Part shown: one piece after another, positions 60,811-64,000 of the stretch
Layout: the number at the start of each line of letters is the position of its first letter
Numbering within the stretch: position 1 is the stretch's first letter
NCBI RefSeq assembly: GCF_041146795.1
Contig: NC_135167.1
Span: 1,462,454 to 1,526,453 of the forward strand
Origin: Maylandia zebra
Lineage: Eukaryota > Chordata > Actinopteri > Cichliformes > Cichlidae
Length of the DNA stretch: 64,000 nucleotides
Reading direction: 5' to 3'
The notes under the pieces: generated by a model
The model's database searches: none
What the model was told of the DNA's origin: nothing
What the model saw: only the letters and a program-made list of their open reading frames with translations
Program-made: the position numbers and the translations under genes

Positions 60811-63239
60811 ATAGTCTTGTAGCTGTGTGATAACATGTGGGGCTGGGCCTCAAAGCCACTGCTCATGTTGTGTATGCTGACATAGTTTCAGCCGATGTGC
60901 AGGATGAGGAAACCCGTCCGTTCTGAGCATGTGCAGACAGCTGAAGTGATTCTGCTGCATCTGCTCTCCGGCTTGGCGCAGAGATGAAACTCATCTTTGG
61001 CCTTAAACGCGTCTGAGCGCTGCGTGCCGGATAAGCAGAGATCACAGCCGGCGTCTGGGGGGATATATATCCTGCAAATTAGCTCACCTATCACCTTCTC
61101 ATGTGTCGTGTCTATAAGTTTAATCTGGCCTCGGGCAACCTCACATTTAATTCCATCTGTGGGAGAGTCTGAGGGCCTTCAGGGCGTTCATATCATCACT
61201 CTCCTTCAATAAACCCACGTGAATAATTCAGTTTGTTTTTTTAATCTGGTGATGAGTGCCCAACATCTTTCTTTTCTCCTGCTCGATCAGCTCCGATCCA
61301 AACGTGAGCTCTTTGTTCCTGAGCTGAACACACAGCCGCTCGACAAACCAGTGACCGATCTGCAGTTTGTGCTCCGTCGGTATCGGCCTCATTAACTACG
61401 ACGCTTTCACCTTCATCTCATCCCCGGAGACTCCAGGAATAAAGTACCGGAGTACAACGTTCCCTCTAGAACTTCATTTTATTAACATAAAGAATATTAA
61501 CATGATTTATTATTTCAGGAAACTTAATTAATTTGCTTTTTCTATCAAATAAAATTGAATAATTTAATACATTTAATAAAAAAGTTTTTTCTCTCACCAG
61601 TTCATAATTTAGTTTGTGATGACGTATTTACATTTATTGAAACTAAGGCTCTGAAGCGGTCCTGTGTCCACACAGACAGGAGGCGCACAGGGAGGCAACA
61701 CAAAAGAAAGGAAAGATGTTACCGCAGAAATCCACCGACCGAGTCAAAGACCAGGACGGGGTTGTTTTGCAGGAGGAAGGTTTAAACATGAACCATTAAT
61801 AAAGAAATCCACACAGAGTCCAAAAGCAACGGGACGGAGAACTCAGAGAAATATTCATTTTCAGCTTCAGCAGTAACTTTTCACGTAAACGTTGTTTAGA
61901 ATAAATCGTTTCCTGAAGTCTGGGGCCCGAGCACATCCTCAAACGCTGCATCTCAGAACCACACGGGGGTCGTTCGGTCTGGACCGTCGCTGTTGGAGAG
62001 ATGCGTTGGTAACTTTGTGCTCGCTGGCTGCAACGCAGCATCCGCACACACGGAGCCATTACTGGAACAGACGCCCATGAACCTGTGCAGGACTCAAACA
62101 CACACTCGTCTCCTCTGAGGCACGTTCGGCCTTCCAATCTCAAAGTTTGGAAAGCATCCAAGGCGCCAGCGAGCGGACGCAGCTGAAGGATGGGAAATGT
62201 ATTTTACAGCTCAGAGGAAGTGGAAAAAACTAGATGAGCATTTGTTTCGCTGCACCCAAAAGGCAGAACTCAGCACACAGACGGATGGGGAACATCTCAC
62301 ATATGTTTCGAGACGTAGAGCTTATTAGCAATCTGAATGCATCGACGTCATGATTAATCAGCGGGAGGCGGTTTGACAGGGCGTGTGTGGGATGCTCTAT
62401 GCCTGGAGGCTGATCAATACCAATCTCATCAATACTGTAGTTCATTATCCAGTGAGGGCGGTGGAAATGCTAAGGCAGGAAACAAAGAAGAGACTCGCAC
62501 ACAGCTGAGGTCAGCGTGGCGGCGCTGCGTGGCGGCCCTTTTCCTTCTGGCTTTGTTGTTCCTCTTGAGATAAATGAAGCGTGACTTTGGCAGTCCATCT
62601 ATCCGGCCTTGAGGAGGACCTCAGCTGTGCCATTCCTCTGTGCCCCGAAGATGCAAAGACTAACTCAGATAAACCGCCGTTCACCTCTGTTCCTATTCGT
62701 CTCTCTGCAACTCTGAGGTAGCTCGCAGAGACGCTCGCCCGCCAAAAGCTTCAAATGTGAGGCTTCTGACGTGCTAACAGGGGGAAACTCGGGGTTTCTC
62801 CATGCTGGCCTTCAGTATCTACACTGAGCTGACAATCACCTCATGTCAGGTGAACCAGAGACTGGCGACATTATACCCTCTGCTTTTAAAATGACGTCTG
62901 ATTGGATAGAAACGTCCTGCTCACCTGAGCTCTGAGTTTTTCATCTCAGCTGCAGGTTTCAAGTCTTATTGAATAAAACACGATATTCAATTATAAAATC
63001 ATGGCCCGTTTAATCAGAAGGGACACAGGAGAGGGGGAGGGGTTTGGGGCGTGGCTACAGTGTGATTGACACGTTGCTGTTGTATGAGCGTGCAGGTTTC
63101 GGGTACGAGAAGAAGGCGGTGCTTAAACGAGGTGACCGAGCTTCTCTTTAAGCTGCTTCACTGAGTTTGTGCAGCTCAACATAAGGAAAGAGAACTGGGG
63201 TGAAGTGTATCAGGAGCAGGACGTTAATAGTCGTATAAT
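60811..63239. other. Non-coding, nothing recognised
   Basis: Several unconnected open frames of 60-121 codons occur on both strands. None shows a domain pattern or exon structure I recognise. Confidence 0.35.
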
Positions 63240-64000
63240 GAATTCCTTAGAATATTTACATTACTGTACAAAACCAACTGTCCAATAAAGCAGTATAGTA
63301 GGAAACATAAATATATGGACTGTCCATGGATAACAAAAGGTCTGCAAAATGCATCTATAAAGAAAAATGCTCTATACAGAGAGTTCTTAAGAACGAGAAC
63401 TGAAGATGCTGAAATCAGATACATAAAGATATAAAAATAGGTTAATTAATATACTTAGATTTAGTAAAGCAATAGATAAGCAATTAGATATAAATAGAAA
63501 TAATAATAAAAGATTATAAAACGTGGGGCTGGACAAAAGAACTACAAGTATTTCATTTGTAACGACCATGAAGAATATGGATGCTGTGACAAACAGCCTC
63601 AATGAACTCTTTGTAACTATGGACCAAATTTAGCAAGAACAGTCATCCTGGGAGAGCACAGGACAAACCGGACACACTGATAGACAGAAATCCATATTCT
63701 ATGTTTCTCACAGCCGTTGATGAAAATGAAGTTTTTGAAATGGTCAAAAAATGTAAAAATCAGAAATCTTTGGATTTTAATGATATTGATATGATAGTGG
63801 TTAAAAGAGTCATTGAGGCTATTATAAAACCATTTACATACATCTGTAATTTATCATTTCAAACTGGTCGATTTCCAGACAGAATGAAAATAGCAAAAGT
63901 TATACCTCTATACAAATCTGGAAACAAACACCATTTCACAAACTACAGGCCTGTCTCTTTACCACCTCAATTCTCAAAAGTTCTTGAAAAACTGTTTAAA
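63240..64000 (+). pseudogene. Non-LTR retrotransposon reverse transcriptase, cut by window edge
   Basis: The endonuclease-RT linker is readable as CPWITKGLQNASIKKNALYR (from 63321) and continues through REFLRTRTEDAEIRYIK to a stop near 63430. Frameshifts then follow. From about 63679 an open frame runs to the window end: AVDENEVFEMVKKCKN, then PFTYICNLSFQTGRFPDRMK, KIAKVIPLYKSGNKHHFTNY, and RPVSLPPQFSKVLEKLF. This is the start of the RT palm and fingers of an L2/CR1/Rex-like LINE. Stops upstream mean this copy is inactive. The catalytic FADD block would lie beyond 64000. Confidence 0.88.

Overview
This is nuclear DNA of a ray-finned fish, probably a percomorph and possibly a cichlid. The clade is inferred from the repeats: tRNA-derived SINEs, L2/CR1-type LINE ends, hAT and Tc1 elements, and abundant (CA)n. 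Introns are short, with GT-AG boundaries. Four vertebrate genes lie on the minus strand, one after another. I rebuilt them exon by exon by matching translated pieces to protein families I know and checking that every splice phase closes.

Layout from left to right: (1) 1-4978 is intergenic with SINE and LINE remnants. (2) 4979-8142 is pop4, the RNase P/MRP subunit p29, with 7 coding exons and 221 aa. (3) 9.4-27.2 kb is tpcn2, two-pore channel 2, with 25 coding exons and 765 aa. Its introns hold a 0.9-kb minisatellite, a hAT MITE with a perfect 8-bp target duplication, a LINE fragment and a Tc1-type element. (4) 31.0-40.2 kb is nadsyn1, glutamine-dependent NAD+ synthetase, with 21 coding exons and 700 aa. 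Two hAT elements sit in its introns 1 and 18. (5) 44.6-51.9 kb is dok4, a PH/PTB adaptor, with its last 7 coding exons (311 aa). The exon for the first ~22 residues was not found and is probably beyond the right edge, so 52-64 kb may be dok4 intron 1. (6) The right edge (63.24-64.0 kb) is a decayed plus-strand LINE reverse transcriptase.

The genes are independent housekeeping or signalling genes, not an operon. One pairing is notable: nadsyn1 makes NAD+, the precursor of NADP and NAADP, and tpcn2 encodes a lysosomal channel implicated in NAADP signalling. Here they are immediate neighbours.

I found no undescribed defence or mobile system. The strongest unexplained signals are: a tandem array with about 21 exact p53-family half-site matches in tpcn2 intron 3; exons pressed against long (TG)n/(CA)n tracts at their splice sites; a 232-bp unbroken purine-pyrimidine alternation with Z-DNA potential; and an unidentified interspersed repeat family.
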